Of a stretch of 40,843 bases of DNA, positions 25,100 through 33,974 are shown in pieces (the first letter of the stretch is position 1; each line of letters opens with the position of its first letter). This stretch comes from an uncultured Prevotellaceae bacterium. Its GTDB lineage: Bacteria > Bacteroidota > Bacteroidia > Bacteroidales > Muribaculaceae. Made by a program: the position numbers and the translations under genes. The DNA lies in contig CAMZFV010000028.1 of the NCBI GenBank assembly GCA_947306175.1, positions 1 through 40,843 on the forward strand, in the 5' to 3' direction. Under the pieces are notes generated by a model. The model worked only from the letters and a program-made list of their open reading frames with translations, was not told where the DNA came from and ran no database searches.

Positions 25100-26518
25100 A
25101 TGATTATCGGAAGAAACAGAGAACAAAAAGTCCTGCGAGAAGCATACGATTCAGAATATTCGCAGTTTGTTGCCATCTATGGGCGACGACGGGTGGGAAA
25201 AACGTTTCTTGTGCGTGAAACCTTTGACTATCAATTCACTTTTGAACACTCGGGTGTAGCTCAAGGGAACAATAGGGTTCAATTGACAGCTTTTAGAGAC
25301 TCACTGGTTGATGCTGGTATGCACAAAGTGGCCATCCCAGCTAACTGGATGGAGGCATTCGCATTGCTTCGTCAGTTTATCCGCCAAGCTCCTGAGGGGA
25401 AAAAAGTGATTTTTATTGACGAAATACCATGGATGGATGCCCCTCGAAGTAACTTTGTATCGGCGTTGGAATACTTTTGGAACGCCTTCGCTTCGGCACG
25501 CAAGGATATTTTGCTCATCATCTGTGGTAGCGCAACCTCATGGATTATCAATAAGGTGCTGAAGAATCACGGAGGCTTGCACAATCGTGTAACATGCAGG
25601 CTACATATTCAGCCATTCTCCCTCTATGAGTCCAGAAAATATATGGACAGTCGTGGCATGAATTTTTCCCAATATGACCTATTAGAACTCTATATGGCAC
25701 TCGGCGGCATACCCTTCTACTGGTCAATGCTGGAACGAGGAAAAAGCGCTGCTCAGAATATTGATAATCTCATTTTTAATGAGAATGGTCAACTCCATAA
25801 CGAATTCAATGAATTATATGACTCCTTGTTCAAGAATCCAGAACAATATGTCAATGTTGTCATTGCACTGGGAAATGCAAGCTCTGGTATGACCCGAGAA
25901 GAAATCATCAAGACTTGTGATTTAGATGGCAATGGCAAGACTACACGCATCCTTGAGGATCTTCAGGAGTGTGGATTTATCCGCAAAATCCCTTTCTATG
26001 GGAGAAACAACAACGCCATCTTCACGCTGATAGATAATTTCACTTTATTCTACTTGAAATTTATCAAGGATAACAAAACCAATGATGAACAATACTGGTC
26101 TCACTCTTATCTGTCACCAGTTCGATCAGCATGGGTGGGCTTAGCCTTTGAAAAAGTATGTTTCCAGCACATTAAACAGATTAAGCAGGCATTGGGAATC
26201 AGTGGAGTCGTAACCACTGTTTATTCATGGCGTGTGGGGCCTTCACCCGATGGCGAAAGAGGAGCACAAATAGATATGCTGATAGATCGAGCCGATAATA
26301 TGGTCAATATTTGTGAAATGAAATTCTCGAAACAAGAATATGTCGTTACTCGCGATGATGCTATGAGTTTGCACCACAAGGCTCACCGATTTATCACCGA
26401 TAAGGGTCAAGGTAAATCAGTGTGCCTGACAATGATCACGGTAAACGGCATCGCCAAAATTGGCTACTGGAGTGATATCCAACAATCCATTACTGCTGAC
26501 GACCTCTTTAAGGAATAA
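25100..26518 (+). CDS. AAA/STAND-type ATPase with C-terminal PD-(D/E)xK nuclease-like domain
   Basis: The 472-residue protein begins MIIGRNREQ; an upstream in-frame ATG at 25007 lies inside the hairpin repeat and before the promoter, so it is rejected. Walker A is GRRRVGKT (~25-32), Walker B VIFIDEIPWM (~108-117) and a sensor segment is ICGSATSW. A winged-helix-like middle (MTREEIIKTCDLDGNGKTTRILEDL) follows. The C-terminal region has GAQIDMLIDR and ICEMKFS, the Asp and ExK of a restriction-endonuclease-like fold. This is the ATPase_2/DUF234-DUF4143-like family, abundant in archaea and Bacteroidota, of unknown function. The gene is visibly more AT-rich than its neighbours and is bracketed by 50-bp identical repeats, which suggests acquisition by transfer. 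Confidence 0.9.
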   Translation: MIIGRNREQKVLREAYDSEYSQFVAIYGRRRVGKTFLVRETFDYQFTFEHSGVAQGNNRVQLTAFRDSLVDAGMHKVAIPANWMEAFALLRQFIRQAPEGKKVIFIDEIPWMDAPRSNFVSALEYFWNAFASARKDILLIICGSATSWIINKVLKNHGGLHNRVTCRLHIQPFSLYESRKYMDSRGMNFSQYDLLELYMALGGIPFYWSMLERGKSAAQNIDNLIFNENGQLHNEFNELYDSLFKNPEQYVNVVIALGNASSGMTREEIIKTCDLDGNGKTTRILEDLQECGFIRKIPFYGRNNNAIFTLIDNFTLFYLKFIKDNKTNDEQYWSHSYLSPVRSAWVGLAFEKVCFQHIKQIKQALGISGVVTTVYSWRVGPSPDGERGAQIDMLIDRADNMVNICEMKFSKQEYVVTRDDAMSLHHKAHRFITDKGQGKSVCLTMITVNGIAKIGYWSDIQQSITADDLFKE

Positions 26519-26552
26519 CAATCACACTTCTACTACCGAAAAATCCTTTAAG

Positions 26553-26615
26553 ATTGGCTATAAAACTGCTAAACTCGTTAAAGAATCGCAAGTTTAGCAG
26601 CTTTAAAGCCAATTT
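26553..26615. repeat. Hairpin direct repeat, right copy, flanking the ATPase gene
   Basis: 23-bp arms (26553-26575 and 26591-26613) with two mismatches around the same 15-nt loop as the left copy. Bases 26566-26615 are identical to 25019-25068. It begins 35 bases after the ATPase stop and may also end its transcript. Confidence 0.88.
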
Positions 26616-26733
26616 CTGATAATGCCCAGCGAAGAGGATTGACTAACTAAAAATCGATACTTGTTCTGGTTTATAGCAAACGATATAACATGAGAAGCAT
26701 TTTCACCCTATATTACTCCAAAATTGGGGGAGA

Positions 26734-26765
26734 TTTGTGTGAAAGGGATAAAATAACTACCTTTG
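26734..26765 (+). promoter_or_regulatory. Promoter of the Ig-like lipoprotein gene
   Basis: TTTG (26734-26737), exactly 20 bases, then TACCTTTG (26758-26765). The ATG is 11 bases after the last G, so the leader is only a few bases. Confidence 0.78.
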
Positions 26766-26775
26766 CCTTCGGTAA

Positions 26776-28875
26776 ATGAAAAGACGGTGGACATATTGGT
26801 TGATGACGGTGGTTGTGGGCTTATTGCTTGCAGCTTGTGCAAGTATCGGGTCGCCTGAGGGTGGACCGCGTGACTACACGCCGCCTCAAGTCGTGAAGTC
26901 ATCGCCTGCGCCTGGCAGTGTCAACTTCAAGGGCAACAAGGTGGAAATCACCTTCGACGAAATCGTCAACTTGAAGGACCAGCAGAAGAAAGTCATCATC
27001 TCACCGGCCCCCAAGACGCAGCCACTCATCCGCACCGTGGGTAAGAAAATCACCGTTGAATTCCGCGACGAACTGGAGGAGAACACGACCTATGTCATCG
27101 ACTTTTCCAACGCCATCGAGGACAACAACGAGAGCAACCAGCTTGACGGCTACACCTTCGCCTTTTCCACAGGCGACCAGATTGACACCTTGGCCGTGTC
27201 GGGCATCGTGCTGCGGGCCAATGACCTGGAACCCATGCAGCACGTCATCGTCGGCCTGCACAGCAATCTCGACGACACTGCCTTTACCCGTCTTCCGCTG
27301 GAGCGTGTAAGCCGCACCAACGACCGTGGCCAGTTCACCATCCGCAACCTCAAGCCTGGCAACTACCACGTGTTTGCCCTCAATGATGTGGACGGTGACT
27401 ACCGTATGGCACGTACCGAGGACATCGCCTTCCTCGATGAAATCATCGTGCCCACGACCAGCGAATACACGTCACAGGACACCATCTTCACCTATGACCG
27501 CCGCGTTGATACCGTGATGACGGCCACTCATACCCTCTACCTGCCTAACAACCTGCTGCTGTGCATGTTCAACGAGGGCTACCGTTCCCATTACGTGAAG
27601 CAGACCACTCGCCCCGAGGCCCACAAACTGCATGTGCTCTTCGGCGCCCCCAATGACACCCTGCCGCAGATGGAGGTGCTGCGACCCGCCGTGCATGAGC
27701 GCGACTGGTGCCGCGTGGAACGGGATGAAAACAACGACTCGCTGTTCTACTGGATCACCGACTCGGCAATCATCAAGACCGACACCATCATCGTCGCCAT
27801 GACCTACCTGCGCACCGACACGGCTGACCAGCTGGAGCAAGTGACCGACACCATCCGCTTTGGCTACCGCAAACCCGCTGCCCAGGTTAAGGAGGAACAA
27901 AAGAAGGCCAAGGAAAAGGAGGATCGTGCCAAGCGACTTGCAGAATTACTTGAAAAGCAGGAAAAAGCCGCCGAACAGGGCAAAGAACTCAACGAGGGCG
28001 AACTAGAGGAAATCAAGGAACTGCAACACGTTGATCCCAACGAAATCCCCAAACTGAAGATGGAACTCGCCAAGAGCGGCACCATCGACGTGGGCGACAG
28101 CATCATCCTCAAGTTTGATGCGCCCATTGCCAGCATCGACCCTGGCGGAGTGCGGTTGGAGATAAAACGCGACACACTGTGGATACCTGTCGAGGGCACA
28201 TCAGCACCCCGCCTGGCAAACGAGGGTGACCCCATGCGCTACTGGATACCCTTCACCACCCTGCCCGACTCCACCTACCGCCTTACCATCGACAGTGCTG
28301 CAGTGACATCGGTCTATGGCCTGCATAACGACCCGTTGAAAAAAGAGTTGAAAGTGAGGGGACTTGAGCAGTATGCCAACGTTTATATCAAGGTCAACGT
28401 CCGCGACAATGCCTTTGTGGAACTCTTGAGTTCAGGGGAGAAAATCGTGCGTACCGTACCCGTCACGGGCGGCATTGCCCAGTTCATCAACGTCACCCCA
28501 GGCAATTACTACCTCAGGCTCACCATCGACAGCAACGGCAACGGCAAGTGGGACACGGGTAACTACCTGAATCACCTGCAGCCCGAGGAAGTGTATTATT
28601 ACCCCAAGCGGTTACGCCTGCGCGCCAACTGGGACATGGACGAGGACTGGAATATCTACCAGACCGCCCTCGACCTCCAGAAACCCGAGGACATCAAGCG
28701 CAACAAGCCCGAGAAGGCTAAAAACAAGGTCGAGAAGAAACAGCAGCAAAGCGACGAGGAGGAAGAAGACGATGAATTCTCCACCGGCTTCAACAACACC
28801 TACACAGGCGACAAGTACAACGATACCAAAAATAAGAAAAAGAGCAACAGGCTCAACAACCGCCAGCAATTATAG
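26776..28875 (+). CDS. Ig-like (SbsA/Big_5 type) domain lipoprotein
   Basis: The 699-residue protein has a lipoprotein signal with lipobox LLAAC (Cys20). An Ig-like domain follows at about 35-135 (PPQVVKSSPAPGSVNFKGNKVEITFDE, NTTYVIDFSNAIEDNNESN), then a CarboxypepD_reg-like module (RGQFTIRNLKPGNYHVFALNDVDGDY, ~175-205). A Lys/Glu-rich coiled coil lies at about 370-415, a second Ig-like region at about 430-520, another PGNYYLRLTIDSNGNGKWDTGNY module near 580, and an acidic/basic low-complexity tail. This architecture is a conserved Bacteroidota envelope lipoprotein; function unknown. The start is fixed by the MKRR charge before the hydrophobic core. Its own promoter leaves almost no leader. 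Confidence 0.9.
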   Translation: MKRRWTYWLMTVVVGLLLAACASIGSPEGGPRDYTPPQVVKSSPAPGSVNFKGNKVEITFDEIVNLKDQQKKVIISPAPKTQPLIRTVGKKITVEFRDELEENTTYVIDFSNAIEDNNESNQLDGYTFAFSTGDQIDTLAVSGIVLRANDLEPMQHVIVGLHSNLDDTAFTRLPLERVSRTNDRGQFTIRNLKPGNYHVFALNDVDGDYRMARTEDIAFLDEIIVPTTSEYTSQDTIFTYDRRVDTVMTATHTLYLPNNLLLCMFNEGYRSHYVKQTTRPEAHKLHVLFGAPNDTLPQMEVLRPAVHERDWCRVERDENNDSLFYWITDSAIIKTDTIIVAMTYLRTDTADQLEQVTDTIRFGYRKPAAQVKEEQKKAKEKEDRAKRLAELLEKQEKAAEQGKELNEGELEEIKELQHVDPNEIPKLKMELAKSGTIDVGDSIILKFDAPIASIDPGGVRLEIKRDTLWIPVEGTSAPRLANEGDPMRYWIPFTTLPDSTYRLTIDSAAVTSVYGLHNDPLKKELKVRGLEQYANVYIKVNVRDNAFVELLSSGEKIVRTVPVTGGIAQFINVTPGNYYLRLTIDSNGNGKWDTGNYLNHLQPEEVYYYPKRLRLRANWDMDEDWNIYQTALDLQKPEDIKRNKPEKAKNKVEKKQQQSDEEEEDDEFSTGFNNTYTGDKYNDTKNKKKSNRLNNRQQL

Positions 28876-28883
28876 GTAGTATT

Positions 28884-28957
28884 CTTAGGCTTTAGGAAAC
28901 ATCTGCAAACACCTAACGCCTAACGCCTAATGCCTAAAACCTAATGCCTAAAGCCTT
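28884..28957. repeat. Inverted heptad array between convergent genes
   Basis: Left arm CTTAGG CTTTAGG (28884-28896), variant core AACATCTGCAAAC, right arm CCTAACG CCTAACG CCTAATG CCTAAAA CCTAATG CCTAAAG (28912-28953). The right arm encodes the C-terminal residues and TAG stop of cstA on the minus strand. Confidence 0.8.
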
Positions 28958-30483
28958 AAAGCACGGTCTTTTCTATACCACAGGATAAACCAGGCGAGAG
29001 CCACTAGTGCTACCACCGTAATCGTCACCTCCGTGAAATCGGGTCGTCCCAAAGCCTGGGGCGATGCGATGAGGAACGTGGTGCATACCACCGTCATAAA
29101 GATGGCGGGAATCAGCGTGATGATATATGGCTTGCGGTTTCGGGCCAGATAGACGGTAATCATCCATAGGGTGAATACCGACAGGGCCTGATTGGACCAA
29201 CCGAAGTATTGCCACAGCACGTTAAAGCCGTCGGGATTCTCCATTTGCCAAATGAGCAAAAGCAATGAAGCCACAAACAGGGGCACGCTGATCATCAGGC
29301 GGCGCATCATGGTCTTCTGCTCAAAGTGGAGCCACTCGGCAATGATCAAGCGGGCACTGCGGAAGGCGGTGTCGCCACTGGTGATGGGAGCAGCCACAAC
29401 GCCCAATACGGCAAGCGTGCCACCAAAGATTCCCAACCAGCCGCTGCACACGAGTTTCACTACCTGGGGAGCAGGGAAGTACTGAATCAGCGATTTGCCG
29501 TCGGCCAGTTGCACCTGAGTCATGAAATTGGTCACCTCCTCGGCACTGACCACCTCTTTCCAACCGCCATAGTAGAAGAAATAGGACGAAACGGTCGCCC
29601 AAATGAGGGCCACAAGACCCTCGGTAATCATCGCTCCGTAGAACACCGGCCTAGCCAGACGCTCGCTCTTGAGGCAACGCGCCATCAAGGGGCTTTGCGT
29701 GGCATGGAAACCGCTGATGGCACCACAGGCGATGGTGATGAACAAGCAGGGGAAGATGGGATTCTTCTGCAAGTAACCGACTACACCCAGCGTGTCCGTG
29801 CCGTCAACCATCTGGTTTCCTGTCCACTGGGACATGTCGCCCATATTCCACAACTCGGGCAGGTGAGGCATCTTCACGAACAGACCCACCAGCAGGCCAG
29901 CCGCCATCACCAGCAGGGCGATGGCAAAGATGGGATAAACCCTGCCGATGATCTTGTCGATGGGCAGCAGCGTAGCAATCACATAGTAGCAGAAGATGAC
30001 GATAATCCACAGCAGGGGCTCACCCCACATGCTCGCCAGAATCAAGGCGGGACTATAGACAAACACCGCACCCACCATCATCAGCAGCAGCACGGTGAAC
30101 ACGAGCATCACGTTGCGCGTGCCACCGCCCAGGTACTTACCGATGAGCGTTGGCAGATTGGCTCCGTCGTGGCGCAGCGAGAGCATTCCGCTCATGAAGT
30201 CGTGCACCGCTCCAGCAAAGATGCAGCCCAGCACGATCCACAGGTAGGACGCGGGACCGAACCACATACCCATGATGGCACCGAAGATGGGACCCGTTCC
30301 CGCAATGTTCAGGAACTGGATCATAAACACTTTCCACGTGGGCAACGCCACATAGTCCACACCGTCGGCAAGACGCACAGCGGGCGTCACACGGTCATCG
30401 GGACGCATCACACGCTCCACGATGGCGCCATATATCAAATAGCCCAATACCAGGGCCACGAGGCTAACAATAAAGGTAATCAT
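28948..30483 (-). CDS. cstA: Carbon starvation protein A family transporter
   Basis: The 511-residue multi-spanning inner-membrane protein starts MITFIVSLVALVLGYLIYG and carries CstA signatures (NIAGTGPIFGAIMGMWFGPASYLWIVLGCIF, split here across TM2-3; HDFMSGMLSLRHDGANLPTL; ISGFHATQSPLMARCL; APITSGDTAFRSARLIIAEW). E. coli CstA and BtsT (~700 residues) import peptides and pyruvate; this is the shorter Bacteroidota form, lacking part of the C-terminal region. Imported substrate is inferred, not visible. No clear promoter match was found; a TTACTTTG-like box at 30512-30519 is off consensus. Its last residues (LRL) and stop codon come from the downstream heptad array. Confidence 0.93.
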   Translation of the reverse strand: MITFIVSLVALVLGYLIYGAIVERVMRPDDRVTPAVRLADGVDYVALPTWKVFMIQFLNIAGTGPIFGAIMGMWFGPASYLWIVLGCIFAGAVHDFMSGMLSLRHDGANLPTLIGKYLGGGTRNVMLVFTVLLLMMVGAVFVYSPALILASMWGEPLLWIIVIFCYYVIATLLPIDKIIGRVYPIFAIALLVMAAGLLVGLFVKMPHLPELWNMGDMSQWTGNQMVDGTDTLGVVGYLQKNPIFPCLFITIACGAISGFHATQSPLMARCLKSERLARPVFYGAMITEGLVALIWATVSSYFFYYGGWKEVVSAEEVTNFMTQVQLADGKSLIQYFPAPQVVKLVCSGWLGIFGGTLAVLGVVAAPITSGDTAFRSARLIIAEWLHFEQKTMMRRLMISVPLFVASLLLLIWQMENPDGFNVLWQYFGWSNQALSVFTLWMITVYLARNRKPYIITLIPAIFMTVVCTTFLIASPQALGRPDFTEVTITVVALVALAWFILWYRKDRALRL

Positions 30484-30596
30484 CTGCTTTGATATTCTTT
30501 TTTACAGGGGGCAAAGTAACACATTTTTCTTTAAACACGAGCCCAATAGAGTGAATAAAAGTGCCGAATGAGCCTGTTTTCCCTTGACATCAAACG

Positions 30597-30630
30597 AAAA
30601 AAGCCGCCGTGCGGTCTCCCACACGGCGGC
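30597..30630 (-). terminator. Terminator of the 1007-residue protein gene
   Basis: A perfect 9-bp GC-rich stem (GCCGCCGTG 30603-30611 with 30622-30630) and a 10-nt loop are followed on the minus strand by six T. Confidence 0.85.
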
Positions 30631-30658
30631 ACACCTTAAAATTGTATGAAGTGGCTAT

Positions 30659-33600
30659 TTATCTCATTTCCTTGGTAGTAACGGTCTTGCCGTTCTTGTA
30701 GAGCACCTTGACGATGTTCACGCCATCATAGGGCCTGTTGCTGGGAACACCCTGCAGGTTATAGTAAGTGACTGCCGACACTTCATCGCCATCCAGCTCC
30801 TCGATACCCGTATAGGTGCTGTCATTGAATTCCACTTCAACGACATCCTCGGCGACGACATAGTCCTCGTCCTCATTGCCATCACCCCTCACAGGGTCAA
30901 TGCCCTCTTGAGACGATGACTCGTTATCGAGATGGGTGGCATAGAGACGGGCAATGTAGGTGACTTTCTTACTTCCTTCATAGGGCTTGTCCACCATCAG
31001 GTCGATGACACTCAATTCGTCATTGCCAGGATAGATTTTCTTGAGGCAAGTATAATCGGTGCCCCAGTTGGCCTGGCCGTTCGATCCGCTGTAGTCGGAG
31101 ACGGAATTGAGCAGCGCCTCCTTCTCAAGAACAGTATTGCCATCCACCACACGCCAGATGCGGTAATAATAGGCATTCTTGATCTCTTCGGGCAGTGTGG
31201 GCGTGAGCATCAATTCCGTAGCGTATGTCATGCGCTGCATCGTATTGCCCAGCTCATCCAACACATTATAGGGATTGGTCTTGAGAGTCCTCGACACGTT
31301 CAGGTCAAGCGTGGGATAGGCCATCGGCTTGATGTCGCAGCCATAGGTGTTCACCTTGGTCTGGATACCGCCAAACAGGGAGATAATCACGGGCACATAA
31401 TAGCTGCGGGCATCGGCAACGGCGCCATTCTTGTCCATCACCGAAATATTACTCAGCTCACCGACCGAGATGGTTTTACTCTCTTCCAAGACGTTAAGTG
31501 CACCATTCTTGTCCACCGAGAAGACGTTATAGCGTCCGCTATTGTCAAAATTCTCGGCTTTGCCGACCTTGAATTCACCCACCGGGTGAGTCTCGGGGTT
31601 GACACGCAGCGCGTCATACTCCACCAGATTGTCCATGGGGTTATAGGTAGCGTCAAAGGTGATGACATTGCACGGCTTGGCATCCAGGTGATGGTCATCA
31701 TCACTGCGCACATCCTCCAGGGTGTATTGCATCTGCTCCACCTTACTATTGGTCTTGAGCACAGGGGCCGTCAAGGGATTACTGCAGACCTCGGCAAGGT
31801 CATCATCAGTGATCTGGACCATGGTATAGTCATAATGGTCAAAATGATCATTAAACATGGTTGATGCAGGGAAACGGTCAACGATGCGGATGTCGTCGGT
31901 CATACTCTTGATGGTGCCACTGGTGATGACACTATTGTCACCAAACAAACCGATTTCAGTCTCATCCTGGGTGCCCTCGATATAGTCAACGTTATAGCTG
32001 AAGCCCTCTTCTCCTGACAATTGCTGGAATGTCACACGGGCAAAGGGAACTTCAAGGCCAGCAGGATCGGTGCGCACCATCTCAAACGAACCGTTGAAGT
32101 TCTTGAGATACTTGAGGGTTTCCTGATGGGCAGGACCAACCGTAATCGTGTTGCGATAGTAGTTCTGCTCGGTGTTCACGTCATAATAGCTGCGGTACTC
32201 CATCAAGCGCTGGAAGAACGGTTTGCCCAGCGGCGGGATCACGACAGTGCGCACGGGGCTGATGGCGGTGATGGTCACAAGCGGCTTCTCGCAGTCGGTA
32301 TTCACGGTGTCCATGCCATCCATGATCATTTCGGTACCTCCCATGTAATAGTTGATGGGGTGAGCAGTGATGACGTAGTTAAATGTCTGGGTCTCGTAGG
32401 TCTGCTCTACAAGATAAGAACCCGTACGTCCCTCCACAGGCTCATTCTCGCCCAGCAGGTGGTCGATTCGCTCCCATGAGCCATCATCATGCACGATATA
32501 CACATAATAATGTTCAGGCACATGAGCGCCGACCTTCTGATCGGTTAATGAGGTACTCCAGTCCAGATTTACACGGTAGTAGTCTTCCACCTCCTCGTCT
32601 GGCACGGCCTCGGCATGAAGGTTGGCGGTGTACATGAACACCTTGGGGCGGATAATGGAGTCGTTCGTCGAATTGCCGTCCTTGACACCATAGTTAGTAT
32701 AGTATTTAGCCTGGTCATCATAACTGGTCATTTCATCTTGAACTGGATCCATATTTTTGCGCTCGTTCTCAAAACGGCGATCAGGCACATACAGGCATAG
32801 GTTCTTCAAGCTATATGCCTCGCCCTCGTTGGATATGGTGAACCAGTGACCAATGGGGTTGCCGAATCGGTCCTTATCTCCAGCATAAGTGGTCACTTCA
32901 TAACAGTCGTGTAAGCAGTAATAAACCTCACCCGACTTCATCTTGGAAATGAAGTCATAGGTCGTGACCGCATTATCACCCTTGACAGGACTGATCTGCT
33001 CAAACAAACGAAACATCGGTGATGCACTTCCACCTCTTGATTTACCCTTGGAGATAAAGAAGAACTTATTGGTAGCGGCACCATCAATCGCAAATAAATA
33101 ACCTGGGTTATTCTCGTCATGAACGCGGGTAAAAGCTGTGACCACTTGAACCGACTGAAAGGCTGTATCAATCGTTTTGCGCGCATTATTGATGGATTTT
33201 GCGCCTGAAGGCTTAACCCAGCTATTCTTTAACTGGACAAGCATGACTGTCATACCATCCTCGGTAGTTGTATCAGGCACAACGATGCCGGCGTTTTTGT
33301 CCAAACTGCGGGGCCAAGTATTATTCGGGTTACCTCCGCCACCATTTGGAAATTCACTCTTATCACTATGTGAGGTATAACTATAGCGATAATGCATCTT
33401 GCGGTTAAGCAAGAGCTCGCCGGTCTCGGGGTTGCGCCACATGTAGGCATAGCGGATGCCGGGCACATCCTTGTTGATGTAAACGGCACGCAGCAATGCA
33501 ATGATTTGGTCAGTGGTTGTGGCGGGATCAGTAAGATTCGCCGTTTTGGTCTCTCCATTGGATTCAGTATAAGTATAACTGAATTGAGACCAGTCAAAGT

Positions 33601-33682
33601 GAGTCACCTTGGGGGGTAAGGATTGCGCAGTAGCACCAATGGCACCCGCGGCAATTGTCAAAAATAATAAGAACTTTTTCAT
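30659..33682 (-). CDS. Large secreted protein of unknown function with C-terminal sorting-type tail
   Basis: The 1007-residue protein has a signal peptide (MKKFLLFLTIAAGAIGATA, cut before QSLPP). The body is beta-strand-rich and not recognised. Cys residues are few. Around residues 340-440 there is a region with VNLDWSTSLTDQKVGAHVPEH-like fibronectin-type strands (split: VNLDWSTSLTDQ, then KVGAHVPEHYYVYIV), and a similar pattern recurs near 790-900 (ELMLTPTLPEEIKNAYYYRI). The last ~35 residues (VTYYNLQGVPSNRP, then GVNIVKVLYKNGKTVTTK) match the YNLQG...GIYI...GK tail found on many Prevotella and Muribaculaceae secreted proteins and similar to type IX secretion C-terminal signals. Surface or secreted location is likely; role unknown. 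It has its own terminator. Confidence 0.87.
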   Translation of the reverse strand: MKKFLLFLTIAAGAIGATAQSLPPKVTHFDWSQFSYTYTESNGETKTANLTDPATTTDQIIALLRAVYINKDVPGIRYAYMWRNPETGELLLNRKMHYRYSYTSHSDKSEFPNGGGGNPNNTWPRSLDKNAGIVVPDTTTEDGMTVMLVQLKNSWVKPSGAKSINNARKTIDTAFQSVQVVTAFTRVHDENNPGYLFAIDGAATNKFFFISKGKSRGGSASPMFRLFEQISPVKGDNAVTTYDFISKMKSGEVYYCLHDCYEVTTYAGDKDRFGNPIGHWFTISNEGEAYSLKNLCLYVPDRRFENERKNMDPVQDEMTSYDDQAKYYTNYGVKDGNSTNDSIIRPKVFMYTANLHAEAVPDEEVEDYYRVNLDWSTSLTDQKVGAHVPEHYYVYIVHDDGSWERIDHLLGENEPVEGRTGSYLVEQTYETQTFNYVITAHPINYYMGGTEMIMDGMDTVNTDCEKPLVTITAISPVRTVVIPPLGKPFFQRLMEYRSYYDVNTEQNYYRNTITVGPAHQETLKYLKNFNGSFEMVRTDPAGLEVPFARVTFQQLSGEEGFSYNVDYIEGTQDETEIGLFGDNSVITSGTIKSMTDDIRIVDRFPASTMFNDHFDHYDYTMVQITDDDLAEVCSNPLTAPVLKTNSKVEQMQYTLEDVRSDDDHHLDAKPCNVITFDATYNPMDNLVEYDALRVNPETHPVGEFKVGKAENFDNSGRYNVFSVDKNGALNVLEESKTISVGELSNISVMDKNGAVADARSYYVPVIISLFGGIQTKVNTYGCDIKPMAYPTLDLNVSRTLKTNPYNVLDELGNTMQRMTYATELMLTPTLPEEIKNAYYYRIWRVVDGNTVLEKEALLNSVSDYSGSNGQANWGTDYTCLKKIYPGNDELSVIDLMVDKPYEGSKKVTYIARLYATHLDNESSSQEGIDPVRGDGNEDEDYVVAEDVVEVEFNDSTYTGIEELDGDEVSAVTYYNLQGVPSNRPYDGVNIVKVLYKNGKTVTTKEMR

Positions 33683-33858
33683 TGCAGATCCAATTTTTAA
33701 GCTGTATTTGCTGAAAAAAATGTATTAGTATTATAAAAAATCTTTAATTCCAAATCCGCCGCAAATATAGGGCATAAAATTTAAAGACGAACTTTCGATT
33801 AACAAATATTATGGATTATTTACTTATTTTCAGCATAGTTTATTCTACGAAGCGCCCC

Positions 33859-33968
33859 TGCATCCACACTCCTTTTCAGACAACATGGACAACGGTGAAC
33901 AACATGAACAACCTATTAATGTTATTAATTAATTGTTGTTCAAGTTCTTATAGTTGTTTTTGATGCTT
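33859..33968. repeat. Inverted array of ACAAC units (period 9-10)
   Basis: ACAAC begins four times at 9, 10 and 9-base steps (about 33879-33911). After an AT-rich centre (TTAATGTTATTAATTAA), complementary GTTGTT/AAGTT/AGTTGTT units follow to 33960. TGCATCC (33859-33865) and GATGC (33962-33966) close the ends. The segment 33936-33960 resembles 11721-11748 and 15600-15630. Confidence 0.55.
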
Positions 33969-33974
33969 GTGTTT

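Noticed and set aside
26690..26779. 29-codon open frame ending in ATGA overlap with the Ig-like lipoprotein start
   Set aside because: Both promoter boxes of the lipoprotein gene lie inside it, and it shows no features of a protein.
29326..30492. 388-codon open frame antisense to cstA
   Set aside because: It is a His/Gln/Asp-rich shadow; cstA on the other strand has clear family motifs.
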